The notes under the pieces were generated by a model. It was not told where the DNA came from and ran no database searches. It saw nothing but the letters and a program-made list of their open reading frames with translations. From Amnibacterium endophyticum (GTDB taxonomy: Bacteria > Actinomycetota > Actinomycetes > Actinomycetales > Microbacteriaceae): a DNA stretch of 64,000 nt. The translations under genes were made by a program, and so were the position numbers. The stretch is from the NCBI RefSeq assembly GCF_042680685.1, contig NZ_JBHUEA010000012.1, positions 37,804 to 101,803 on the forward strand. The letters run 5' to 3'. Numbering within the stretch: the first letter of the stretch is position 1; each line of letters starts with the position of its first letter. Shown piece by piece: positions 25,476 to 33,389 of the stretch.

Positions 25476-26782
25476 CGATCACCGACGCCGCCGGCATCGA
25501 GGCCGAGCCCGTCTCGCCCGCGCCGCACCGCCGGGACCTGCGCGAGCGCGGACCGGCCGACGCGCACCGCCGCCTGCCGGCGCTGCGGATGCCGCACCTG
25601 CCGTCGGAGCGGCTGCGGTCCTCCCGCACCAGCCTCGGCACCGGCTTCCTCGGGTTCGCGGCCACGGTCGTCGCGGTGCTGCTGCTGTCCTTCGATGTCA
25701 CGCACTTCGCCGTCCAGTGGCGCGACTACAGCGCACCCGGCTTCGCCGCCGCGGCCTGGCTGCTGCTCGCCGGCCTGCTGGTCGTCCTCGCCGTCGCCGC
25801 GCGCACCGCGGGCGACGTGCTCGACTCCCTCGTCTCCATCGGGATCTTCGCCGGCCTCGGGGTCGTGGTGGTGCTGGACGCCGCCGCGGTCTGGGACGCG
25901 CACGACCTCGGCGGGACGCTCACCGCCGCGCCGGCGGCCGGCTTCGTGCTGCTCGCCATGGTCGGGGTGCGCTCCGGCCGCAGCATCACGATCGCCGCCG
26001 GGCTGCTCGGCGCCGGCCTCGCCGCCCTCGTCGTGGTCTCCGCGGTCCAGGTGCCGCTCGACGGCGACGGCTGGACCGACGCGGCCGCGATGATCGCGCG
26101 GGCCGTGCTGCCGGCGGTCGTCGCGGCCTGGATCGTGCACGTCTTCCGCCGGATCGTCTCGAACGAGCTGGAGCGGGTGCTCGTCGCCTCCACGGTCTCC
26201 GCGCCGCGCTTCTCGGTCGGCATGCTCGCGTCGGAGGAGCTGGCGCGCCTCGACCTCGCCGCCGAGCAGCTGCTCGACGCCGTCTCGACCGGTCGCACCC
26301 GGCTGCCCCTGAACCCCGCGGCCGCGCAGGCCGCCGCCGAGCTCGCGACCGAGCTGCGCCTGCACCTGATCGAGGGCCGCCGGCAGACGTGGCTCTACCA
26401 CGCGATCAGCGAGTCCGAGCTGCTCGGCCGCACCGTCACGCTGTCCGACGCCGAGTCCCTGGCGGGCCTGCTCGACCCGAAGCAGCGGGACGGCCTGCTG
26501 CAGGCGGTCTGGCTGATGCTCGGCGACTCGCCGGAGCGGTCCCGCCGCAGCGCGGCCCGGGTCTCCGTCGAGATCACGGTCGGCCCGGCCGTCGCCGGCG
26601 AGGGCCGCAGCCGCACCATGCACGTGCCGATCGTGGTCCAGACCACCGGCGTGGCGCGGAGCCGGGTGGACCCGGCCACGTGGGACGCTATGCGCAAAGT
26701 CGGGCGGCACACGGATTCGCAGCGGGCGGGCAGCCTCTGCGTCGAGATCGACTGCGTCGTCGACCGTCCCGCCGAGCGCTGA
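25472..26782 (+). CDS. Six-TM membrane protein, kinase-like layout without kinase motifs
   Basis: 436 aa; family not recognised. A Pro/Arg-rich cytoplasmic start (about 1-50) is followed by six hydrophobic segments (about 57-222) arranged like the kinase encoded upstream. The C-terminal cytoplasmic part (about 225-436) is largely helical and carries no H-box, N-box or G-box. LPLNPAAAQAAAELATELRLHLIEGRR is split by family-like helices near residue 285, and the end ELCVEID-like strand suggests an alpha/beta domain. ATG 25472 overlaps the kinase stop by 4 nt, implying tight coupling. It may modulate the kinase or sense a second input (inference). Confidence 0.7.
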   Translation: MTITDAAGIEAEPVSPAPHRRDLRERGPADAHRRLPALRMPHLPSERLRSSRTSLGTGFLGFAATVVAVLLLSFDVTHFAVQWRDYSAPGFAAAAWLLLAGLLVVLAVAARTAGDVLDSLVSIGIFAGLGVVVVLDAAAVWDAHDLGGTLTAAPAAGFVLLAMVGVRSGRSITIAAGLLGAGLAALVVVSAVQVPLDGDGWTDAAAMIARAVLPAVVAAWIVHVFRRIVSNELERVLVASTVSAPRFSVGMLASEELARLDLAAEQLLDAVSTGRTRLPLNPAAAQAAAELATELRLHLIEGRRQTWLYHAISESELLGRTVTLSDAESLAGLLDPKQRDGLLQAVWLMLGDSPERSRRSAARVSVEITVGPAVAGEGRSRTMHVPIVVQTTGVARSRVDPATWDAMRKVGRHTDSQRAGSLCVEIDCVVDRPAER

Positions 26783-26828
26783 CGCGCACCTCTTCCATCA
26801 TCCCCCACCTCTGACATTGGAGCACCGC

Positions 26829-27485
26829 GTGAGGAACGACACCGGCACCATCCGACTCGCGATGGTCGACGACCACCGCATGCTGCTGGGCGGTCTCAGC
26901 CAGTGGATCCGCGACACGGCCGACGACATCGAGCTCGTCGCCGCCGTGACCACGTTCACCGAGCTGCTGACGCACCCGCGCTTCCCCGTCGACGTCGTGC
27001 TGATGGACGTCGACCTGAAGGACAACTCCCCCGTCTCGCTGCGCCTCAGCCAGCTGAAGATGACGGGCGTCGCGACGGTGCTGATGTCCAGCTACGCCGA
27101 GCCGCAGATCGTCCGCGAGGCGCTCGCCGCCGGCGCGCTCGGCTACGTGCCGAAGAGCGAGGACATCTCGATGATCGTCAAGGCGATCCGTGCGGCGTCG
27201 CGCGGCGAGTCCTACATCTCCGCCGAGCTCGACCTGGCGCTGCGCCAGGGCGACGTCGGCGGCTCGCCGAAGCTGTCCGCGCAGGAGCGCCGCGTCATGG
27301 CGCTGTACGGCGGCGGCGAGCCGGTGAAGACCGTCGCGTACTCCCTCGGCATCTCCGAGGAGACCGCGAAGTCGTACCTGAAGCGCATCCGCGAGAAGTA
27401 CCGCGTCGCGGGCTTCGACGTGGGCACGAAGGTCGCGCTGCGCAAGCGCGCGATCCAGGACGGCATCCTGCTGCAGACCGACTGA
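26829..27485 (+). CDS. LuxR-like response regulator, canonical receiver
   Basis: 218 aa from GTG 26829 (TGGAG 7 nt upstream); a TTG at 26817 is in frame. The receiver (about residues 8-120) has the acidic pair MVDDHR, the phospho-acceptor Asp in VLMDVDL, Ser in LMSSY and Lys in YVPKSE. The output domain (about 145-218) is an HTH with ETAKSYLKRIREKYRVAG, paralogous to the gene at 23426. Last gene of the four-gene block and followed by a strong hairpin. Probable partner of the kinase at 24276. Confidence 0.88.
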   Translation: MRNDTGTIRLAMVDDHRMLLGGLSQWIRDTADDIELVAAVTTFTELLTHPRFPVDVVLMDVDLKDNSPVSLRLSQLKMTGVATVLMSSYAEPQIVREALAAGALGYVPKSEDISMIVKAIRAASRGESYISAELDLALRQGDVGGSPKLSAQERRVMALYGGGEPVKTVAYSLGISEETAKSYLKRIREKYRVAGFDVGTKVALRKRAIQDGILLQTD

Positions 27486-27497
27486 CCCCGGGTCGAG

Positions 27498-27535
27498 ACG
27501 AAGGGCCGGCTCCCGCTCGGAAGCCGGCCCTTCGT
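27498..27535 (+). terminator. Strong hairpin terminator after the response regulator
   Basis: ACGAAGGGCCGGCT (27498-27511) and AGCCGGCCCTTCGT (27522-27535) form a perfect 14-bp stem with a 10-nt loop. It lies 13 nt after the regulator stop. No T-run follows, as is common in high-GC actinobacteria. Confidence 0.7.
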
Positions 27536-27590
27536 CGTCCCCGGGGCGCGCCGGCGGTGTCCCGGTTCGTCACGCGTCTCAGCCCTGGAT

Positions 27591-27887
27591 GCGTGCCGAA
27601 GCGAGCCGCGAGCAGGGAGGGCCCCCTCCTGCTGGCTCAGTCGGTCACGCTTCTCGGCCGGTCCGTGCCGGGGTCGGCCGCTCCGGCTGGATCGGCACCG
27701 GTGCCGTGTGCCGATCCGTCTCGACGCGCGCTTGCCACTCGTTGCTGCGACGCGCCGGAGCGATCCGCAACACGAGGCAAGTCCGCGTCGCCGGTGACGC
27801 GGACTAGCCTCGATTTGTCATGGCGCGCCGGAGCGAGTCGCGATTCGAGGCAAATCCGAGACCCGGAGCGTGCCGAAGCGAGCCGCG
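27591..27887. repeat. Intergenic repeat cluster in a 414-nt non-coding gap
   Basis: The gap between 27486 and 27899 holds no credible gene. GCGTGCCGAAGCGAGCCGCG occurs twice, at 27591-27610 and 27868-27887, exactly. Between them two related units of about 55 nt (near 27730-27785 and 27806-27860) share the core CGCGCCGGAGCGA and CGAGGCAA(G/A)TCCG. Each unit is itself an inverted repeat (CTTGCC with GGCAAG; GCCTCGA with TCGAGGC). The layout looks like a REP-type or miniature element remnant. Confidence 0.55.
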
Positions 27888-27899
27888 GCGCGTTGCGGG

Positions 27900-29168
27900 T
27901 CAGGCGTTCGCGCCGGAGGGGTCCGGCAGCGCGGCGGCGCGGAGGTCGCCGCGCCGTTCCGCCGTGAAGGCGACGACCGCGATCACGAGCCCCGCGAGCG
28001 TCATCGCGATGCCGACCTCGATCGGGGCGAGCAGCCCCCAGCCCGCCGCGATCGCCGCGCCGCCGACGGCGGCGCCGAGCGAGTTGCCGATGTTCAGCGC
28101 GGAGTGCGTGCTCGCCGCGGCGATCGTGGTCGAGCCGCGCGCGACGTCCATCAGCCGCAGCTGGATCGCGGGGCCGAGCGCGGCGGCCGAGACGCCGACC
28201 ATCAGCACCCCGATGAAGAGCCCCGCCGGGGTGGCGCCCGCGGCGAGGAGCACGCCGAGCGACACGGCGACGGCGACCATCCCGACCAGCACCGCGCGCC
28301 GGGTGCCGCGGTCGGCGAACGGGCCGCCCGCGAAGTTGCCGATCACCATGCCGACGCCGAACACGACGAGGACGATCGGCACGGCCCCCGCGGCCAGCCC
28401 CGTGACCCCGGTCGTGATCGGCGCGATGTACGTGTACGCGGAGAACAGGCCCCCGAAGCCGATCGCCCCGAGCCCGACGGCGAGCCAGACCTGCGGCCGG
28501 GTGAAGGCCGCGAGCTCGCTGCGCACGGACGCGGTCGGATCGCCGGGCGAGGCCGGCACCGCCTGCCGGACGGCGACGAACGTGACGGCGAAGGCCGCGG
28601 CGACGACCAGGTAGGCGACCCGCCACCCGGCGGTCTGCCCGATCGCCGTGATCGCCGGGACGCCGACCACGTTCGCGACCGTCAGGCCGCCGAGCACCGC
28701 CGCGGCCGCCTTGCCGCGCTGGCCCGGTCCGAGCAGCTCGGCGGCGGCGAGCGCGGCGATGCCGAAGTACGCGCCGTGCGGCAGCCCCGCCACGAACCGT
28801 GCGGCGACCACGAGGCCGAACGTGGGCAGCACGGCCGTGAGCACCGTCGCCGCCACGAAGGCGACGAGCAGCCCGAGCAGCAGGCGCTTGCGCGGCATCC
28901 GCGCGCCGATCGCCGCGATCAGCGGCGCGCCCACGACCACCCCGGCCGCGTAGGCGGAGACGAGCACGCCGGCCTGCGCGACCGCGTCCTCGTGCGAGCG
29001 GGCCCACGCGGCGGGCAGCAGGTCGCGGGCGATCTCGGGCAGCACGCCCATCGCCACGAACTCGGTGGAGCCGATCGCGAAGCCGCCGACGGCGAGGGCC
29101 AGCAGGGCGACGCGGATGCGGGCGGCGGAGTGCGCCGGGACGTCCCGGCCGCGGACGTCGGGACCCAT
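27900..29168 (-). CDS. MFS transporter (AraJ-like, DHA1 family)
   Basis: 422 aa, about 12 transmembrane segments; predicted sugar, drug or metabolite efflux. ALAVGGFAIGSTEFVAMGVLPEIARDL (helix one, read in two pieces) and RFVAGLPHGAYFGIAALAAAEL near residue 125 are hallmarks of the AraJ/YdhP group. RMPRKRLLLG follows helix two. The ATG lies 7 nt after TAGCCT (29176-29181). The end reaches the intergenic repeat cluster. Substrate unknown. Confidence 0.88.
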   Translation of the reverse strand: MGPDVRGRDVPAHSAARIRVALLALAVGGFAIGSTEFVAMGVLPEIARDLLPAAWARSHEDAVAQAGVLVSAYAAGVVVGAPLIAAIGARMPRKRLLLGLLVAFVAATVLTAVLPTFGLVVAARFVAGLPHGAYFGIAALAAAELLGPGQRGKAAAAVLGGLTVANVVGVPAITAIGQTAGWRVAYLVVAAAFAVTFVAVRQAVPASPGDPTASVRSELAAFTRPQVWLAVGLGAIGFGGLFSAYTYIAPITTGVTGLAAGAVPIVLVVFGVGMVIGNFAGGPFADRGTRRAVLVGMVAVAVSLGVLLAAGATPAGLFIGVLMVGVSAAALGPAIQLRLMDVARGSTTIAAASTHSALNIGNSLGAAVGGAAIAAGWGLLAPIEVGIAMTLAGLVIAVVAFTAERRGDLRAAALPDPSGANA

Positions 29169-29175
29169 CGCGGTC

Positions 29176-29181
29176 AGGCTA
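29176..29181 (-). promoter_or_regulatory. -10 element TAGCCT, leaderless start of the MFS gene
   Basis: On the minus strand TAGCCT ends 7 nt before ATG 29168. Confidence 0.5.
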
Positions 29182-30423
29182 CCGCGCGGCGACCGACGGC
29201 GAGGCGGGTCGTGCGTCCGCCCCGGGCTCCGCGGGAGCCCGCAGCGAGGCGAGGGCGACCAGCGCCCACCCGAGCAGCCCCACCTCGATCGCGTTCCGCA
29301 GGGTCAGCACCGCGATCGCGGCCGGCTCCGGCACCACGACGCCCGCGTACCACCAGGGGTAGACCAGCTGGGTGAGCCCGGCGGCGACGAGCACCGCGAT
29401 CGAGACTCCGCGGAAGCGGCGCGCGTCGACCAGCAGCCCGAGCAGGATCGGCGCGACGTACCAGGTGAGGTACTGCGGGGAGCCGACCTTGTTCAGCGCG
29501 ATCACGGCGGAGACGAGCGCGAGCCCGGTCACGGCGACGAGCGGCAGCGGCGCCGCGCCGCGCGCGCGGGCGACGAGCGCCAGCGCGACGACCGCGGCGA
29601 CCCCGACGAGCAGGACCGGGTTCATCGCGCCCGCCACGGCGGCGACGCCCGCCCCGCGCAGCTGGTAGGTGAGGATCGTCGTGTCGTAGTAGACCTGCAC
29701 GCCCGGGTCGCCGAGCGCCGCCGACCAGAGCCACGGGATCGCCACCGGCGCCTCGACCTGCAGCCCCCGGTCCGCCTGCGCGGTGAGGAAGGAGAAGACC
29801 GCCCCGCCTCCGCCGGCGAGGACGGTGAGCCCGATGATCCCCGCCGAGGCGAGCGCCGCGGCGGTCACCGCCCCGGAGACGCGCTTGAGCGCGAGGAGCA
29901 TCGCCGCGACGAGGGCGGCGGGCCAGACCTTGACCCACGCGGCCAGCGTGAAGAGCAGCGAGGCGAGCCAGGGGCGCGTCGCGACGAGCAGCACGCCGGC
30001 GATCGCGATCGGCAGCGCGATCGCGTCGATCCGGGACAGCGCGACGGGGCCGAGCAGGGCGGTGGAGCCGAGCCACCACCAGGCGAGCGAGCGTCTCCGC
30101 CTCGCCAGCAGCCACAGGGCGGCCGCGTCGAGCACGGTCACGATGCCGAGCCAGGTCCAGAGGTAGGCGCCGTCGCCGAGCACCGATGCGGCGAGCATCG
30201 GCGGCAGCGCACCGATCGGGTAGACCCAGGCGGTGTCGACGCCGACGAGCACGCCGGTCTGCCGCCAGTGGTCGATCCAGAAGCGGTAGACCCCGGTGAC
30301 GTCGCCGGCCGGGTTGTAGGCGGTCGCGAGCACGTTGACGAGCGCGAGGCCGACGTGGACCACGAGGAATGCCGCGACGAGCGCGACGGCGCCCGCACGG
30401 CCCGGCGTCCCCCCGTTCGGCAC
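29179..30423 (-). CDS. GT87-like (DUF2029) polytopic membrane glycosyltransferase
   Basis: 414 aa with about ten to eleven hydrophobic segments. The first extracytoplasmic loop has AGDVTGVYRFWIDHWR (about residues 37-52), acidic residues in the position expected for the GT-C catalytic loop. GSPQYLTWYVAPILLGL near residue 325 is typical of DUF2029/mannosyltransferase-like proteins. It would use a polyprenyl-linked sugar on the outer face of the membrane. GTG 30423 is supported by a TACCGT 6 nt upstream. The 3' end overlaps the -10 of the MFS gene. The acceptor is unknown. Confidence 0.75.
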   Translation of the reverse strand: MPNGGTPGRAGAVALVAAFLVVHVGLALVNVLATAYNPAGDVTGVYRFWIDHWRQTGVLVGVDTAWVYPIGALPPMLAASVLGDGAYLWTWLGIVTVLDAAALWLLARRRRSLAWWWLGSTALLGPVALSRIDAIALPIAIAGVLLVATRPWLASLLFTLAAWVKVWPAALVAAMLLALKRVSGAVTAAALASAGIIGLTVLAGGGGAVFSFLTAQADRGLQVEAPVAIPWLWSAALGDPGVQVYYDTTILTYQLRGAGVAAVAGAMNPVLLVGVAAVVALALVARARGAAPLPLVAVTGLALVSAVIALNKVGSPQYLTWYVAPILLGLLVDARRFRGVSIAVLVAAGLTQLVYPWWYAGVVVPEPAAIAVLTLRNAIEVGLLGWALVALASLRAPAEPGADARPASPSVAAR

Positions 30424-30429
30424 GGCTCG

Positions 30430-30435
30430 ACGGTA
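30430..30435 (-). promoter_or_regulatory. -10 element TACCGT, leaderless start of the GT87-like gene
   Basis: On the minus strand TACCGT ends 6 nt before GTG 30423, lying between this gene and the flavin module upstream. Confidence 0.5.
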
Positions 30436-30455
30436 GCTGGCCGCGGGCGCGGCGC

Positions 30456-32012
30456 TCAGTAGCCCGCGAACGCGTCGGTGCGGACCCGGCGAGCCCCCGC
30501 CGCCCGCAGCAGGGCTCGCGCCTCGGCCACGAAGCGGGGCGACCCGGACACCAGCGCCGTGCGCCCCGCGAGACCCGGCACCGCGTCGAGCGCCTCCGCC
30601 ACGTCCCGGACCGCCCGCCAGCCCTCCGGCAGCGGCGGCAGCGCCGCCGGGTCGGGCGCGACGAGCAGCACGGGGACGCCGGTCGCGGCGAGCTCCGGCA
30701 GGTACGCGACCTCGTCGGCGGCGGGGACGCGGACGACGAGCTGCACGTCCCGCGGGGGCGCGCCACCCGCCACCTGCCGCGCGCCGTGCGCGAGCTGGCT
30801 GACGAACGGGGTGAGGCCGATGCCGCTCGCGACGAGCACGAGGGGCGCGCCGCGGTCGTCGGGCAGCGTGAAGCCGCCGGTGACGGTCACGGCCCGCAGC
30901 TCCGCCCCGACCGGCAGCGCGTCGAGCGCGCGCTTGAACGTGCTGCCCGGCGGCCGCGTGCGCACCGCGACGCGGACCCGGCCGTCCTCCGGATCCGGCG
31001 GCGAGACGATCGTCAGGCTGCGCCGCACGCCGCGCCGGTCCGCGCCGCGGTGCGGCAGGTGCAGCTCGAGGTACTGGCCGGCCCGGTGGCCGAGCGGCCG
31101 GTCGGGCGTGAAGGCGTACTCGACGGCGGTCGGCGTGAGCCGGCGGCTGCCCGCGAGCCGCAGCCGCGCCGCGACGGGCCGGGCGAGCACGGCCGCGAGC
31201 ACGTTCCCGACGACGAGCGCGAGCTCCGGCGTCGGCGCCAGGGTGCCGACGTGGATCGGCGCCGCCCACGGCAGGGCGAGCAGCACGGCGACGACCAGCG
31301 CCTCGGCGATCCGCTGCCCGGCGCGCGGCGGCAGCGTCACCGGCTCGGTGAACATCGTGCCCGCCAGGAACACGAGCGGGCCGGACAGCAGCGCGGTCCG
31401 CGCCGCCTCCGCCGGGTAGAACCCGGCCAGGGCGGAGGCGGCGGCGATGCACGCGGTCCCCGCGACGACGAGCACGCCGACCGGCACCAGCAGGCGCATC
31501 CGCCGGGCGATCACGACGGCGGCGATCGCGGTCACGGGCAGCAGCGCCGGGGTCCCGACCCACCAGGCGCCGACCGGCAGCCCGGTGAGCCCGACGAGCA
31601 GCAGCCCCGCGGCGGCCGGGTTCAGCACGTGCCGGCCGCCGATGCGGATCAGGTACTTGGAGGCCGTCGCGACCGCCGCGACGAGGGCCGCGGCCCCGAG
31701 CGCGCCCGGCTCGAGCGAGGGCGGCAGGATCAGGAACAGCAGCAGGCCCGTGACGAGCGCCGACTCGTCGTGCGCGGGCGAGCGGACGACCACCGCCGCG
31801 ATCCTCCCCGTGCCCCAGGTGACGCCCACCGCGACGGCGAGCACGGCGAGCATGCCCGGCAGCGGGAAGGGGACGAGCCCGGTCGCGGACCCCACCAGGG
31901 CGGCGAGCGCGACGACGGCGAGCGCCGCGAGCACGAGCCGCACCATCGGCACCGCGCCCAGGCGGGCGTCCGCCCGCGCGACCCCGCCGCCGGCGACCGC
32001 GGTGGCGCTCAC
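30456..32012 (-). CDS. RnfD/NqrB-like membrane domain fused to FAD/NAD(P) reductase domain
   Basis: 518 aa. The N-terminal half (about residues 20-285) has eight to nine hydrophobic segments and RnfD/NqrB-like landmarks: KYLIRIGGRHVLNPAAAGLL near 140 and GTMFTEPVTLPPR near 235. The C-terminal half (about 290-518) is a ferredoxin-NADP reductase-like unit with RRSLTIVSPP (flavin), GIGLTPFVSQL (NAD binding) and a C-terminal FAGY. The fusion would pass electrons from NAD(P)H through FAD to membrane or extracytoplasmic flavin. GTG 32012 overlaps apbE by 4 nt. Confidence 0.85.
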   Translation of the reverse strand: MSATAVAGGGVARADARLGAVPMVRLVLAALAVVALAALVGSATGLVPFPLPGMLAVLAVAVGVTWGTGRIAAVVVRSPAHDESALVTGLLLFLILPPSLEPGALGAAALVAAVATASKYLIRIGGRHVLNPAAAGLLLVGLTGLPVGAWWVGTPALLPVTAIAAVVIARRMRLLVPVGVLVVAGTACIAAASALAGFYPAEAARTALLSGPLVFLAGTMFTEPVTLPPRAGQRIAEALVVAVLLALPWAAPIHVGTLAPTPELALVVGNVLAAVLARPVAARLRLAGSRRLTPTAVEYAFTPDRPLGHRAGQYLELHLPHRGADRRGVRRSLTIVSPPDPEDGRVRVAVRTRPPGSTFKRALDALPVGAELRAVTVTGGFTLPDDRGAPLVLVASGIGLTPFVSQLAHGARQVAGGAPPRDVQLVVRVPAADEVAYLPELAATGVPVLLVAPDPAALPPLPEGWRAVRDVAEALDAVPGLAGRTALVSGSPRFVAEARALLRAAGARRVRTDAFAGY

Positions 32013-32887
32013 CGGAACAGCTCCCCGCGGATGCCCGCGGACGCGCTGATGCGCCCGTCCGTGCGCATGCGCACCCAGCGGAAGTCGAAGCGCTCCTCCA
32101 GGGCGTCGGGCGGGACGAGGAAGAGCGCGGTGGCGAGCGCGTCGGCGGTCATCGCGTCGTCGGCGAGCGCCCACGTCGCGGCGATCGACTCGACGGGCGC
32201 ACCCGTCCGGGCGTCCAGCACGTGGTGCAGGCGCCGCCCGTCCGGCGTCTGCCAGGCGCGCCGGTTGGCGGCCGACCCGGCGATCGCGCCGTCCGCCACC
32301 TCGACGACGCCGACGGCCGCGGCGGGGTCGAACGGGTGCTCGAGCGCGACCCGGACCGGCGGGCCCGCCACGACGAGGTCGCCGCTGCCGTCGACCACGT
32401 GCCGGTCGTGACCGGCCGCCACGAGCTCGCGGGCGACGAGGTCGGCGAGCTGTCCCTTCCCGGCGCTGCCGACGTCGAGCAGCGCCGGCGGGGTCGCCCG
32501 CACCGAGGACCCGGCGACCTCCACCGTCGACGACGGCGCGGGCCGATGACCCGGTAGCGGGTGCAGCCGGACGTCGGCGTCGTAGCCGAGGTGTTCGAGC
32601 GAGGCGGCCACGAGCGGATCCATCGCGCCATCGGTCGCGTCGCGCAGCTGCGCCAGCAGGCCGAGCAGCGGCGCCGCCTCGTCGCCGAGGTCGACGGGCC
32701 CCCCGGTCGCGGCGAGGGCGTTCACGGCGCTGTCCGGCCGGAAGCGCGACCAGGTGCGGTCGTAGCGCGCGACGAGCGCGTCGATCCGCGCCCGCGTGGG
32801 CGGCTCGATCGGCCGGTCCGTCGTGAGGTGCCACGTGGTGCCGATCGCGTCGAAGGCGATGCGCTCGCCGGCGAGGACGACGGGCAC
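32009..32887 (-). CDS. apbE: FAD:protein FMN transferase, ApbE family
   Basis: 292 aa. Attaches FMN from FAD to Thr/Ser of target proteins. DVGSAGKGQLADLV near residue 143 corresponds to the nucleotide-binding DxGxxxKG motif, HHVLDARTG near 222 to H(I)xDPxTG, and DAMTADALATALF near 252 to the Mg-binding region. No signal peptide or lipobox is visible, unlike many secreted ApbE proteins, so it may act in the cytoplasm or use another route. It lies 4 nt after the FMN-binding lipoprotein gene, its likely substrate. Confidence 0.92.
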   Translation of the reverse strand: MPVVLAGERIAFDAIGTTWHLTTDRPIEPPTRARIDALVARYDRTWSRFRPDSAVNALAATGGPVDLGDEAAPLLGLLAQLRDATDGAMDPLVAASLEHLGYDADVRLHPLPGHRPAPSSTVEVAGSSVRATPPALLDVGSAGKGQLADLVARELVAAGHDRHVVDGSGDLVVAGPPVRVALEHPFDPAAAVGVVEVADGAIAGSAANRRAWQTPDGRRLHHVLDARTGAPVESIAATWALADDAMTADALATALFLVPPDALEERFDFRWVRMRTDGRISASAGIRGELFR

Positions 32888-32891
32888 GGCG

Positions 32892-33305
32892 CTACGCGGC
32901 GTCCGCGCGGATCTTGTCGACCGCCGCGTTGAAGCCGCGACCGGTCAGCGACGACCCGGAGACCGCGCCGACCTCGAGCGTCGCGAGCGGCTTGCCGACG
33001 ACCGCCTGGTCGATGCCCGAGATGAACTGCGCCTGGTAGCGCTGCGAGTTCGGGGAGCCGCCGGAGCCGGTCACGGTGACGGCGGTCACCGTGCCGTCCT
33101 TCGCGGTCAGCTCGACCGTCACCGACTCCTGGCCGCCGGGCGTCTGGTAGTCCCCCGTCTCCGTCCACGTGCCGGTGGCGTCGGGCGCGGACGTCGCACC
33201 GGCCGCCGGCGAGCCCGACGAGCAGGCTGCAAGGGCGCCGAGCGCGGCGGCCGCGAGCGCGGCGGACGAGACCGCACGGACGGCGGCGCGGGTTCGATCG
33301 GGCAC
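32892..33305 (-). CDS. FMN-binding domain lipoprotein
   Basis: 137 aa from GTG 33305, preceded by GAGGAG at an 8-nt spacing. Lipobox LGALAAC puts the anchored Cys at about residue 28. One FMN-binding domain (PF04205-like) follows: GTWTETGDYQTPGG near 44 and NSQRYQAQFISGID near 85. The flavinylation motif at the C-terminus reads AVSGSSLTGRGF where SGATxT is usual, so Ser stands where the flavinylated Thr would be. It would carry covalent FMN outside the membrane as electron acceptor of the downstream reductase (inference). Confidence 0.85.
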   Translation of the reverse strand: MPDRTRAAVRAVSSAALAAAALGALAACSSGSPAAGATSAPDATGTWTETGDYQTPGGQESVTVELTAKDGTVTAVTVTGSGGSPNSQRYQAQFISGIDQAVVGKPLATLEVGAVSGSSLTGRGFNAAVDKIRADAA

Positions 33306-33389
33306 GGTGCGGGCTCCTCGTCGGGGCAACGGACCTCCGACGGTAGCGAGCACCGCCGACGGAAAGGCCATGGGCCGGCCAAGCAGCGC

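Noticed and set aside
27591..27887. CRISPR array or insertion sequence
   Set aside because: Only two copies of each repeat with unequal spacing and no cas or transposase gene.
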